A DNA stretch of 64,000 nt, from the NCBI GenBank assembly GCA_041745295.1, contig JBGTJE010000050.1, forward strand, positions 1 through 64,000, written 5' to 3'. This DNA is from JANMEB01 sp041745295 (GTDB taxonomy: Bacteria > Planctomycetota > Planctomycetia > Pirellulales > Pirellulaceae). Of this stretch, positions 54,472-63,315 are shown one piece after another. The notes under the pieces were generated by a model that worked only from the letters and a program-made list of their open reading frames with translations, was not told the origin of the DNA and did no database searches. Both the position numbers and the translations under genes were made by a program. How positions within the stretch are numbered: position 1 is the first letter of the stretch; the number at the start of each line of letters is the position of its first letter.

Positions 54472-56763
54472 CTATCGCTCTGGCGTTACGCTCACTTCGA
54501 ACAATCGAATCCCCAACGGCTCGATCACTAACTGACTCGATTCCAATTTCGTGCCACTGAGAATTTCCCGTACGGATCCCGACAATCGAAGTCGACAATG
54601 CATTTCGCTCGTTCCCACGTTAGCCAAGAACACGCGCGTTTGTCCGGCCGCTTCCGACGTCCATTGAAGAAGTCCAAAGACCGGCTCGCCCGTTTCGCCG
54701 ACAACAGCTGCGTCCCGCAATTGATCGGCGAGTTCGCTGCAGAATCCACCGAACATTTGTTCCGGCGACCCCGGAGACACTTTGGGAAAGGCTTGCCACC
54801 ACATGTCGCCGTCGCTCACCAACGGCTCGCCATACACTCCATATTGAAATTGCTCGTCTCCGACAAGCAAGAGCTTAATTGTTTGGGAAACCGTTTTCAA
54901 TTGGCTCAAGTGCGAGTCCTGAATGTATCGCGTTGGCGGTACCACCAAGACCTTGATCGACTCAGCAGCTTGCCCCAAGTCCTCGCACGGCACGATGCGA
55001 ACTCCCAATCCAAGAAATTTCAGCGATTGATAGATAGCGGAGAGTTGCGGAAGATATTGTGGGTCGCAAATCGCCGCGTCCTCCGAATAGAACAAGCCGA
55101 TCTGCCTAAGGCCACCGCCGAAACAAGCGATGGCGTCTGCGTGCAAGTTTAGTTGCAGCATCGTTCGAACGAATTCGTTCAAGATTCTCGGCTGTGTTGC
55201 CAACGACCCAAAAAACTCGTCCTGATTTCGTTCGATCGGATGCCCATCCGCCTCGCGACCCCAATACCAAACCTGGATCATGCCCATTCCGGAAACGTGA
55301 TGTAGGTACAGCCCAACGCGAAGATAAGCGGGATCCAAATCGGGGTTCCGCCAATGAATATTGGATACGCCATGCCATTCCGAATCGAAAATCAACTTGT
55401 TCGGCTCGATCGATCGCAAAAAGTCCAGTGCAAAAAGCGAACCAACCCAATCAATGGAGTACGGACGAGTTGGCGACAACTCGGCAAAACTGTCTGAAAT
55501 GCCGCCCCGCGATGTCGTCGTGCAATCGATCCCCAAAATCCCTTGCTGCCGCCCTAGTCCATACCAGTCAATCCCGTGCGTGTGCGGTGTATCCAACAGC
55601 AGCGACGCCGGCAGCTTGATATGCGTTTGGATCTCAGAATCGAGCGATTCTATCGTCTCGATTACGATTGCAAACCATGCTCGTACCCGAAACATGTTAA
55701 ATCGAGACATGTCATACCAGGAAGCGGTCCCTTGCAGCTTGATTGAAATCGGCAAGTCCACGCTGATCTCGTCGAAATCGCGAAAGTGGGTCTTGTATCG
55801 TCGGTTCAACGCTTCGATCGTGCCGTGTTCCGACTGAAGCCATTTTCGAAAACGGCTTTGAGTGCGATCTGACCAAATCGATGTTCCCCAGCCACACTCC
55901 GAAAAAAACCAATGCGGTTCGTTTGCCAACAAGCAGTTTTTCAACGCGGCGGGATGCCCGCGGAATTCGGACCCCATCGTGGAAAAAAGTTCCTTCCAAC
56001 TCGATTCGGCCGCGGGATGGTCGATGTCGTATTCGACGAATCGAGTACTTCCGCGGGCCAATTCAGGCGTTGATTGCAGCGCCCAATCGGGCATCACGTG
56101 ACCCAAAAACAGATACGCCGCGCGATTAGCACTGCCGATTTCATCCAGTTGCGATCGATACCAGTCGCGCTGGCCCTGCGAGATTCGAGGCTTGGACGAA
56201 TGCAAAAACGCTGGGTGAAGGTAAGAGTTTTCGAACTGTGAGAATGTTCGATCGGCTGCCAGTGGCAACCACAAAATGGAGTAGGGAAATACAATCCGCC
56301 CGTCAGTTCGGTAATAACCGTTCTCGATTCGACACGAGGTAGACGTTAGGTCCACGGCGGAACGATATTTCGCCGATCGCGCGGAGTTCACACGATCGAG
56401 TGCGTCGTTCAAGATTGCGAGGCAATCGCGCAATTCGCGCAAAGGTAGTTCGTGCGCGATGGAATCAGCCGAGTCAGCGGCGGGTTTCCAAGCCCCAATC
56501 ACTTGGGCGAGTTCCAGCGGATGCTGGAAATCCCATTCAGCACCCATCAGAAACAGGTCGGCGACGGAAAGGGCCAATAAGGCGTCGTTTGGCCCTTTTT
56601 GCAAATCCGCTTCGCTCCCGACGATCTCGCGAAGTTGCTTTGATTTTTCAATCACCTGTCGGCGAAGTTCGACATACCCTTCCGCCGTTGCGTCCCGACT
56701 CTGACTCCACGCGGGAGCGGCGATGGATAGGGCTAGGAGTACCGTACAAGTGAAGAACTTCAT
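54472..56763 (-). CDS. Secreted GH42-like beta-galactosidase-family protein
   Basis: A 763-residue exported protein with a clear signal peptide (MKFFTCTVLLALSIAAPAWS). The central part looks like a glycoside hydrolase family 42-type barrel: acid/base Glu near 283 in LLANEPHWFFSECG, WGTSIWSDRTQSRFRKWL, and candidate nucleophile Glu near 460 in LIFDSEWHG. A trimerisation-like domain and a terminal beta domain follow. ATG 56763 was chosen over an in-frame TTG at 56784. It stands alone, convergent with the LysM gene. The natural substrate is unknown. Confidence 0.75.
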   Translation of the reverse strand: MKFFTCTVLLALSIAAPAWSQSRDATAEGYVELRRQVIEKSKQLREIVGSEADLQKGPNDALLALSVADLFLMGAEWDFQHPLELAQVIGAWKPAADSADSIAHELPLRELRDCLAILNDALDRVNSARSAKYRSAVDLTSTSCRIENGYYRTDGRIVFPYSILWLPLAADRTFSQFENSYLHPAFLHSSKPRISQGQRDWYRSQLDEIGSANRAAYLFLGHVMPDWALQSTPELARGSTRFVEYDIDHPAAESSWKELFSTMGSEFRGHPAALKNCLLANEPHWFFSECGWGTSIWSDRTQSRFRKWLQSEHGTIEALNRRYKTHFRDFDEISVDLPISIKLQGTASWYDMSRFNMFRVRAWFAIVIETIESLDSEIQTHIKLPASLLLDTPHTHGIDWYGLGRQQGILGIDCTTTSRGGISDSFAELSPTRPYSIDWVGSLFALDFLRSIEPNKLIFDSEWHGVSNIHWRNPDLDPAYLRVGLYLHHVSGMGMIQVWYWGREADGHPIERNQDEFFGSLATQPRILNEFVRTMLQLNLHADAIACFGGGLRQIGLFYSEDAAICDPQYLPQLSAIYQSLKFLGLGVRIVPCEDLGQAAESIKVLVVPPTRYIQDSHLSQLKTVSQTIKLLLVGDEQFQYGVYGEPLVSDGDMWWQAFPKVSPGSPEQMFGGFCSELADQLRDAAVVGETGEPVFGLLQWTSEAAGQTRVFLANVGTSEMHCRLRLSGSVREILSGTKLESSQLVIEPLGIRLFEVSVTPER

Positions 56764-56868
56764 AGAACCCGCAGTATACTTCAAGGTCTTGGATTTCCGC
56801 CGACGCCGGAATCACTATTTCTTGCGCGGCATGGTTCTCAAACGCGTCTTTAACCCTCACTCGAGTTT

Positions 56869-56969
56869 CGGTAGCGGGTCAGTTTCGTAGAACGGAATTT
56901 AGTCCGTTGGATATTCTCGTAACGGACTGAATTCCGTTCTAAGGCAAACGCCAAACTGACCCACTACCG
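56869..56969. mobile_element. 101-bp element with double inverted repeats
   Basis: Outer arms CGGTAGCGGGTCAGTTT (56869-56885) pair with 56953-56969 (16 of 17). Inner arms at 56888-56908 pair with 56921-56941 (20 of 21). The inner arms match the element at 4811-4867. It has no coding capacity and is MITE-like. The rest of the 413-nt spacer holds nothing recognisable. Confidence 0.75.
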
Positions 56970-57176
56970 GATTTTCAAATTGATTCTACCCTGCCGCAGA
57001 TTGATCGTGCTTCGAACTTGGTGGGTTCATTTGCTTTGATAGTCGACTTTCATTCCCGGAAAGGACGTTCTTTTGCCGAGCAAAAGACGACTTTGCAAAC
57101 GGGTGATTCGGCGCAAGGTTTTTGGTAATCTTCAATGGCCCTGGGATATCATCGCAAAGTAACGACAAAGCGGACG

Positions 57177-57638
57177 ATGGACACGCCCATTCGCAAAATT
57201 GTTTCGGGAGGTCAGACTGGCGTGGATCGCGCAGCACTGGACGTTGCGATCTATCTCGGAATCGAGCATGGGGGTTGGTGTCCGGCCGGCCGGTTTGCCG
57301 AAGATGGATTGATTCCGGAAATCTATCGACTTCGAGAAACTGAATCGTCGGACTATGCAGAGCGAACGGAACGGAACGTGATCGATTCCGACGGCACCTT
57401 GATTTTATTTTGGAAGGCGATCAGCGGGGGTTCGCAACTGACCGAGCGTTTGGCTCGAAAACACCGCCGACCCTGCTTGGCGATCGATTTGTCGCAATTG
57501 GCGGAAGTCGAAGACGTACAACGTTGGCTGGCTCAGTCGGCGATTGCCGTGCTCAATATCGCCGGACCGCGCGAAAGCAGCGCACCAAAACTGACACCGC
57601 TCGTCGAGCATTTTTTGTTGCGGCTGTTGGAGTCCTAA
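57177..57638 (+). CDS. cpYpsA-related (SLOG-fold) protein, putative molybdenum carrier type
   Basis: The start MDTPIRKIVSGGQ at 57177 gives 153 residues; ATG 57135 is an alternative. KIVSGGQTGVDRAALDVA, GGWCPAGRFAEDG and DSDGTLILFW are the signature of the circularly permuted YpsA family, often annotated as putative molybdenum carrier. SLOG folds bind nucleotides or nucleotide-derived ligands; the real function is unclear. Its TAA stop overlaps the convergent PSP1-like gene's TAG. Confidence 0.87.
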   Translation: MDTPIRKIVSGGQTGVDRAALDVAIYLGIEHGGWCPAGRFAEDGLIPEIYRLRETESSDYAERTERNVIDSDGTLILFWKAISGGSQLTERLARKHRRPCLAIDLSQLAEVEDVQRWLAQSAIAVLNIAGPRESSAPKLTPLVEHFLLRLLES

Positions 57639-58177
57639 CCAGGCTTCGCACAGCCCCCTTTGGCTCCGCACCCGGCACAACCACCCGTGCCGCACTTCGC
57701 CGCCCCCGCACCGCATTCCGGTCCGCAGCCGTGAATAACCAGATCCGTGAACTTGCGCATTTGGACTTTGGCTTCGTACGTTTCGGCAAGCTCTGCCGTA
57801 ATGGCCTCGATCTCGGGCGTCACGTCACCCATGAAATAGAAGAACAAGTTCTTTCCGTCAAACGTCTGTTCTGCGTCCAGGAGCAAGGTGCTGATCCCTC
57901 GCTCGGCCAACATACGCCCACAAGCATCGATCGCCCGCAGTCGATGCTTGTTTAATCGAGTCACAATCAACCGGTCCTCGGCAGCGACCGGTCGCAGGAT
58001 CTCGCCGCAATGCGCCAGCGACTCGTCTACGACTTGGTCATTCAAGACATCGCCGATTTCCAAGCCGCGAAAGGACCGGCAGATGACTCGGTCGCCCGGC
58101 GCATATTGCAAGGCCTCGGCCGACCCAAATCGACCGATCCAACCCATCACGCCAAAGCGAACTAAATGTTGCTGCAT
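57635..58177 (-). CDS. PSP1-domain protein with Cys-rich tail
   Basis: The 180-residue protein resembles the PSP1 C-terminal domain (YAPGDRVICRSFRGLEIGDVL, FFYFMGDVTPE), a domain of unclear role in bacteria. The usual ~280-residue form has an extended C-terminal part; here the last ~35 residues form a Cys/Gly-rich tail (HGCGPECGAGAAKCGTGG and on), with six to eight Cys that could bind metal or an iron-sulfur cluster. It converges on the cpYpsA gene with a 4-nt overlap. Confidence 0.75.
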   Translation of the reverse strand: MQQHLVRFGVMGWIGRFGSAEALQYAPGDRVICRSFRGLEIGDVLNDQVVDESLAHCGEILRPVAAEDRLIVTRLNKHRLRAIDACGRMLAERGISTLLLDAEQTFDGKNLFFYFMGDVTPEIEAITAELAETYEAKVQMRKFTDLVIHGCGPECGAGAAKCGTGGCAGCGAKGGCAKPG

Positions 58178-58512
58178 GGAATGGACACACCAAACCTTTG
58201 TCCGAACAACTGCACCTACCTAATTTTTACCGCCAGAGCGGCAAAATGCGAGTAAGCGTTGTCCGGTATTGATTAGTAATCCAACACGAGCGAAGCCTTA
58301 TGAACGGAGCGATAATTGTGACGTGCTGGTGTTGCAAAACTAGTGCACAAATCTGAAACGGCGCCTGAACATCCGCGATCGGGCGGGTACTCAGCCGCTT
58401 GTGGCGACACCCAATACGCAATTTGCCTTGAATTCGTTACAACGGATGCGGTTGTGACTCACATTCTTTTTCCAAAGCGTGCGACACATGATTCGCACCG
58501 GTTGAGGATTGA
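58178..58512. other. 335-nt gene-free spacer
   Basis: Divergent region between the PSP1-like and FKBP genes. It presumably holds both promoters; I see no repeat, RNA gene or strong hairpin. Confidence 0.5.
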
Positions 58513-59211
58513 ATGACTCGATTTCTCATTTTCGTGTCAATACTACCACTTTGGTCGAACATTGCGGCGGCGCAAGAGGAAGCCAACTCCCCGGAGTCGC
58601 TCAATGAAAAAGCCAGCTACATCATGGGGCGCGATATCGTGAAAGACCTCCAAGAACGGTTGGTCGAGTTCGAAATCGAGCAATTGATCGCCGGAATTCG
58701 CGCCGCCGCGGCAGGCAAACCGTCGGTCCTAACCGAGGAAGATATGAACTCCGTAATGGATTCGTTTGGTCGCGCGTTGGAAAAGCGCCAACAGCAGCAA
58801 ATGCAAGAACTTGCCGACAAAAACATGCGGGCGGGACAAGCCTACGTCAAAAAGCATGCCCTCAAAGACGGTGTCAAGCAATTGGAAAATGGTTTGCAAT
58901 ACGAAGTCCTTGCGACTGGAGAGGGACCCTCCCCGAAAATCACCGATCGAGTCAAAGTTCATTTTATTGGCAAGACACTCGAGGGGATAGTTTTCGAAAC
59001 GACCGCGAAAGAAAAAGACGCGATCACGATCGCGGTTGGGGGCATCGGCGTCCGAGGTGTCCTGGAAGCGATATTACGAATGCAGGTGGGAAGCAAATGG
59101 CGCGTCGTTGTGCCACCCGACCTAGCTTACGGCGTCGCCGGCGCTCCACCCGAAATCGGTCCGAACCAGACGCTGATCTTCGAAGTCGAACTGCTGGAAA
59201 TCGTTAAGTAA
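58513..59211 (+). CDS. Exported FKBP-type peptidyl-prolyl isomerase (FkpA/Mip-like)
   Basis: A periplasmic folding helper of 232 residues: signal peptide (about 1-20, ending NIAAA), a helical N-terminal dimerisation domain (about 30-115; SYIMGRDIVKDLQE) and a C-terminal FKBP domain (about 130-232; DRVKVHFIGKTLEGIVFE, VPPDLAYGVAGAPPEIGPNQTL). Two active-site positions differ from the family norm: the FDSS Asp is Glu (FETT) and the Trp of the V-x-G-W motif is replaced in GVRGVLEAI. Isomerase activity may be low. acnA follows after 41 nt. Confidence 0.9.
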   Translation: MTRFLIFVSILPLWSNIAAAQEEANSPESLNEKASYIMGRDIVKDLQERLVEFEIEQLIAGIRAAAAGKPSVLTEEDMNSVMDSFGRALEKRQQQQMQELADKNMRAGQAYVKKHALKDGVKQLENGLQYEVLATGEGPSPKITDRVKVHFIGKTLEGIVFETTAKEKDAITIAVGGIGVRGVLEAILRMQVGSKWRVVVPPDLAYGVAGAPPEIGPNQTLIFEVELLEIVK

Positions 59212-59252
59212 CGAAGTCGGAAACTGATGAGACACTTGCTTCAGGGAAAAAA

Positions 59253-61955
59253 ATGACGACGACGAAATTGGACGTGCAGCGCACGAGGCGGCAATTAAAG
59301 TTCAATCAAGGCAAGGTTAGCTTTTTCAGTTTGGCCGCACTCGAAGAGCAGGGTTGCCCCAATCCACAAAAGCTCCCCTATTCGATTCGCATACTGCTCG
59401 AAGCCCTCCTGCGAAATTGCGACGAATTCAAGGTCACCTCGGCCGACGTGCGAAACCTGGCGAATTGGGACGCCGCGAATGTCGCCAAAGACGAAATCCC
59501 GTTCATGCCGGCTCGCGTCGTGCTGCAGGACTTTACCGGCGTGCCGTGCGTTGTCGATTTGGCGACCATGCGCGAAGCAGTTCACCGATTGGGTGGTGAT
59601 CCCAAGAAAATCAACCCCCTGATTCCAGTCGACCTGGTGATCGATCACAGCGTCCAAGTTGATCGCTTCGGAAGCCTTACCGCGCTTCAAACCAACGTCG
59701 ACATGGAATTTCAGCGCAATCGCGAGCGGTATGAGTTCTTGCGTTGGGGCCAGCAAGCGTTTGAGAATTTCCGCGTGGTCCCTCCCAACGTCGGGATCGT
59801 GCACCAAGTTAACCTCGAATATTTGGCCAAGTGCGTATTCGTTCGCAATGGTGTTGCATTTCCCGATACGCTCGTCGGAACAGACAGCCACACGACGATG
59901 ATCAATGGCTTGGGAGTTTTGGGATGGGGCGTGGGAGGTATTGAAGCCGAGGCTGCCATGTTGGGGCAGCCGATTTACATGCTGATGCCCGAAGTCGTCG
60001 GGTTTGAAATAATCGGTGAGTTTCCCGCAGCGGCGACCGCAACCGACTTGGTCTTGACCGTGACGCAAATCTTGCGCAAGGAGGGGGTTGTCGGGAAATT
60101 TGTCGAGTTTTATGGCGCCGGAGTTGTGAAGATGTCGCTGGCCGATCGCGCGACGATCGCCAACATGGCGCCCGAGTATGGCGCGACGATGGGTTTTTTC
60201 CCGGTCGACGTTCAGACGCTTGACTACTTGCGCCGCACCGGCCGTACCACAGAAGAAGTCGACCTTGTGGAACGCTATTTCAAGGATCAGGGGCTGTTCT
60301 TTTCGGTGGAGCAAATGGTTCCGACTTATTGCAAGACGCTTTGCCTGGACCTTTCGACGGTCGAGCCCTCGCTGGCCGGGCCCAAACGTCCGCAAGATCG
60401 AGTCCGCCTGGGCGATATGAAAAAGACCTTTCACCAATCGTTAACTGCGCCCGTCGCAGAGCGAGGCTTTGCGCTTGGCGATGCGGACTTGGCGCGAACG
60501 GGAAAAGTGTCCGACAACGGTCACTCGACTCAAATCGGTCACGGCGCAGTGGTGATTGCGGCCATCACGAGTTGCACGAATACAAGTAATCCGGATGTCA
60601 TGGTGGCGGCTGGATTGCTGGCCAAGAAAGCCGTCGACCGCGGCCTGACAGTGCCAACCTATGTCAAAACGAGTTTGGCCCCAGGGTCGCGAGTTGTTAC
60701 GGACTACCTCGACAAATCTGGCTTGACCCCGTATTTGCAACAGCTCGGCTTTCATACGGTGGGCTATGGCTGCACGACGTGCATCGGCAATAGCGGTCCG
60801 CTTCCCGAATCCGTGAGCAGCGCGGTCACCGAAGGGGATCTGGTTGTCTCGGCGGTCTTGAGCGGCAACCGGAACTTCGAAGGCCGGATCAACCCACAAG
60901 TCAAAGCCAATTACTTGGCGAGCCCTCCGCTTGTGGTCGCTTACGCGCTGGCTGGCACGACCGATATCGACTTGGTCAACGAACCGATCGGCAAAGACCC
61001 TGACGGCAAGCCAGTTTTTCTCAAAGAGATCTGGCCGTCCCGTGAAGAAGTCGCACAAATCGTAGGCCATTCAATTTCTTCTGAGATGTTTCAGCGTCAA
61101 TACGCGAACACGTTCACCGCGAACGAGACGTGGAACAAAATCAAAGTTGCCTCCGGCGATTTGTATGCTTGGGATCCCGAGAGCACCTACATTCAAGAAC
61201 CGCCGTTTTTGGAAGGTTTATCCAGCGAGCGTAAAACGATTCAGCCGATTCGATCGGCGCGGTGTCTGGCTCTACTGGGGGATTCAGTGACCACCGATCA
61301 CATTTCGCCCGCGGGCTCGATCGCCAAAGACAGCCCCGCCGGACGATTTTTGCAAGAGCACGGCGTGAAGCCTTTGGACTTCAATAGTTACGGTTCGCGC
61401 CGCGGCAACGATCGCGTCATGGTCCGCGGCACGTTCGCCAACATCCGCATTCGAAATTTGTTGGCCGGGGCCAAGGAAGGTGGTTGGACGCGGCACTTGC
61501 CCAGCGGCGAATTGCTGACGATTTACGATGCGGCGATGAAATACCGCGCGGAAAACGTTCCGCTGGTGATTTTGGCCGGCAAGGAATACGGCTCGGGGAG
61601 CAGTCGTGACTGGGCGGCCAAAGGGGCCTTCATGCTCGGCGTGCGGGTTGTCATCGCATCGAGTTACGAGCGGATTCACCGCAGCAATTTGGTCGGCATG
61701 GGCGTGTTGCCGCTCGAGTTCCTCGACGGCGCTTCGGCGACGTCCCTTGGTTTGAATGGCGAGGAGGTCTTCGATTTTCCCGACCTCACCGACGGTCTTC
61801 AGCCACGCAGCGCCATGCGTGGGATCGCCACGCGCGCCGGGAAATCATTGGAATTCCTCACCACCGTGCGGATCGACACCCCCGTCGAACTACTCTACTA
61901 CCGCAACGGCGGCATCCTCCAAACTGTCACGCTGAATTTGCTCAAGGGCCGATAA
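59253..61955 (+). CDS. acnA: Aconitate hydratase A
   Basis: Isomerises citrate to isocitrate in the TCA cycle. The 900-residue protein is full length for AcnA, with 4Fe-4S ligands in TSCTNTSNP and GYGCTTCIGNSGP, GTDSHTTMINGLGVLGWGVGG, and the swivel-domain loop KEYGSGSSRDWAAKG. AGGGAAAAAA precedes the ATG. The last 51 nt (61905-61955) recur, 82 percent identical by eye and in the same frame sense, at 62856-62906. Confidence 0.97.
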   Translation: MTTTKLDVQRTRRQLKFNQGKVSFFSLAALEEQGCPNPQKLPYSIRILLEALLRNCDEFKVTSADVRNLANWDAANVAKDEIPFMPARVVLQDFTGVPCVVDLATMREAVHRLGGDPKKINPLIPVDLVIDHSVQVDRFGSLTALQTNVDMEFQRNRERYEFLRWGQQAFENFRVVPPNVGIVHQVNLEYLAKCVFVRNGVAFPDTLVGTDSHTTMINGLGVLGWGVGGIEAEAAMLGQPIYMLMPEVVGFEIIGEFPAAATATDLVLTVTQILRKEGVVGKFVEFYGAGVVKMSLADRATIANMAPEYGATMGFFPVDVQTLDYLRRTGRTTEEVDLVERYFKDQGLFFSVEQMVPTYCKTLCLDLSTVEPSLAGPKRPQDRVRLGDMKKTFHQSLTAPVAERGFALGDADLARTGKVSDNGHSTQIGHGAVVIAAITSCTNTSNPDVMVAAGLLAKKAVDRGLTVPTYVKTSLAPGSRVVTDYLDKSGLTPYLQQLGFHTVGYGCTTCIGNSGPLPESVSSAVTEGDLVVSAVLSGNRNFEGRINPQVKANYLASPPLVVAYALAGTTDIDLVNEPIGKDPDGKPVFLKEIWPSREEVAQIVGHSISSEMFQRQYANTFTANETWNKIKVASGDLYAWDPESTYIQEPPFLEGLSSERKTIQPIRSARCLALLGDSVTTDHISPAGSIAKDSPAGRFLQEHGVKPLDFNSYGSRRGNDRVMVRGTFANIRIRNLLAGAKEGGWTRHLPSGELLTIYDAAMKYRAENVPLVILAGKEYGSGSSRDWAAKGAFMLGVRVVIASSYERIHRSNLVGMGVLPLEFLDGASATSLGLNGEEVFDFPDLTDGLQPRSAMRGIATRAGKSLEFLTTVRIDTPVELLYYRNGGILQTVTLNLLKGR

Positions 61956-62059
61956 ACCCAGCAATCAATTCTCTTGAGCTTCGCCGTGCTAGAATGGTGA
62001 GTAACCGTCACTCAGGCAAATGTTTGACGAAGCCAACGAATCGAAAGTGTTTTTCCAGC

Positions 62060-62833
62060 ATGAGTTTCGACCTGTTTGATCCCGAATACATTGCGGTCAG
62101 AAATGCAGCATTGCTCCGTCAAGGAAACGGGTATGCGGGCATGGATGACGCTGACCCTAAGTCGCCGTCCGGCCATGCCTGCGGAATCCATACCTCCACG
62201 CGACTGACGAGTTACTACCGGCAAACCCACAGGAAACAAGCCGTGGACGTCACACCGCAACAAGTAATCGATTGCCTCAACGACGCGGGTGTCAAGGATT
62301 GGTTGTTAATGGGGCTTCACGGTTATGTTGGCTATTTGCCGATGCCGCGAGCGACTCAAGACGTTGACGTGATGGTACCGTACAGTCAGAGAGAACGGGC
62401 AGTGAATGCGATCGCGGAGCGTTGGCCAATGCTGCAAAAACTTGAACTCTCGCAAGTCGTGAGATTCCTGGATCCCGGTGACCCCGATTTAGAAGGTCGC
62501 CCCAAACCAGTCATCGATATCATGTTGCCCTGGGGCAAGTTTCTGGAGACGGCTTTGCGGGAGCATGTTATCATCGACGAAAAAACTGGACACCGAATCC
62601 CGACACTGGAAGCCGCCATTGTGTTCAAGTACGCGGCAGTTATTTCTCCACATCGGACCTGGGACAAGAAGCAACAGGACGCGGTGGATTTGCGCCGTGT
62701 CATCAAAGCTAACATCAAGGCAATCGATCGCGAAAAACTTATTGCCCTTTCCAGCCAAGTGTGGGAGCGAGGTGGCGAGGATATTTCGAGATTCCTCGAC
62801 TTGGCAGTCGCCGACAAACCCTTTCCGTCGTAG
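62060..62833 (+). CDS. Nucleotidyltransferase-fold protein (AbiEii/DUF6036-like)
   Basis: The 257-residue protein has a minimal nucleotidyltransferase pattern: MGLHGYVGYLPMPRATQDVDVMV (in two parts; about 84-105) with the paired Asp residues, and a third acid in PVIDIMLP. This is the arrangement of AbiEii toxin-like and DUF6036 proteins, which can act as toxins or defence factors by transferring nucleotides to RNA or protein. No AbiEi-type antitoxin is adjacent. ATG 62060 was chosen; 61994 is possible. It is enclosed by acnA and a copy of the acnA 3' end. Confidence 0.7.
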   Translation: MSFDLFDPEYIAVRNAALLRQGNGYAGMDDADPKSPSGHACGIHTSTRLTSYYRQTHRKQAVDVTPQQVIDCLNDAGVKDWLLMGLHGYVGYLPMPRATQDVDVMVPYSQRERAVNAIAERWPMLQKLELSQVVRFLDPGDPDLEGRPKPVIDIMLPWGKFLETALREHVIIDEKTGHRIPTLEAAIVFKYAAVISPHRTWDKKQQDAVDLRRVIKANIKAIDREKLIALSSQVWERGGEDISRFLDLAVADKPFPS

Positions 62834-62855
62834 TGATCCGCTTTCTAATTCGTCG

Positions 62856-62906
62856 AGCAACGGCCGCATCCTTCAAACCATCGCGCTCAATTTGCTCAAG
62901 GACCGC
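62856..62906 (+). pseudogene. Duplicated 3' end of acnA
   Basis: The frame NGRILQTIALNLLKDR-stop mirrors the acnA end NGGILQTVTLNLLKGR-stop. 42 of 51 nt match, including the stop position. It has no upstream coding context, so it is a remnant and not a gene. Confidence 0.85.
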
Positions 62907-63055
62907 TGACCGGCCTTCAAACAAATAAAATACGGAAACCGCCTTGGACCGATTACTGAACGTTTGTGGCGCGTGCAAGCGACGCAATCATATTGGCGGT
63001 AATTTGTGACAAGCCGATTTTTGTTCGCAAACGAGCCGTCGGAGCGTGAACGTAT

Positions 63056-63296
63056 ATGAAGAAACTTGAAACCTTACTTGCAGATGCAGCCCGATTGCCG
63101 GTTGGTGAACGGATTCAATTGATCGACGCGTTTTGGGATACTTTACCCTAAGATTCGATTCCGCAACTTTCGGGCGAATGGATTAGCCGCGATAGAAAAG
63201 CGGTCTGCTGAATATGACTCTGCGTCCGTGGTGACCGTGTCATGGAAAGAAATCAGGACTAATGCTTTGCGACGCCTTGCACGCCACAATGAATAA
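63056..63296 (+). pseudogene. Decayed addiction-module antitoxin (Unstab_antitox type)
   Basis: ATG 63056, with GGAG upstream, encodes MKKLETLLADAARLPVGERI and on to ...FWDTLP, then TAA at 63149. Reading past the stop gives DSIPQLSGEWIS, and after a one-base shift IEKRSAEYDSASVVTVSWKE and on to ...ALRRLARHNE-stop. The joined product matches the ~75-residue antitoxin family paired with RelE/ParE toxins (LPVEERAEL..., LPQDSIPPLSEEW...). It is broken by a nonsense codon, probably CAA to TAA, and a frameshift. No toxin gene remains. Confidence 0.8.
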
Positions 63297-63315
63297 AACC
63301 AACGGGCACAACCGA

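Noticed and set aside
59295..60437. 380-codon minus-strand open frame
   Set aside because: Antisense to acnA, which is intact across this stretch.
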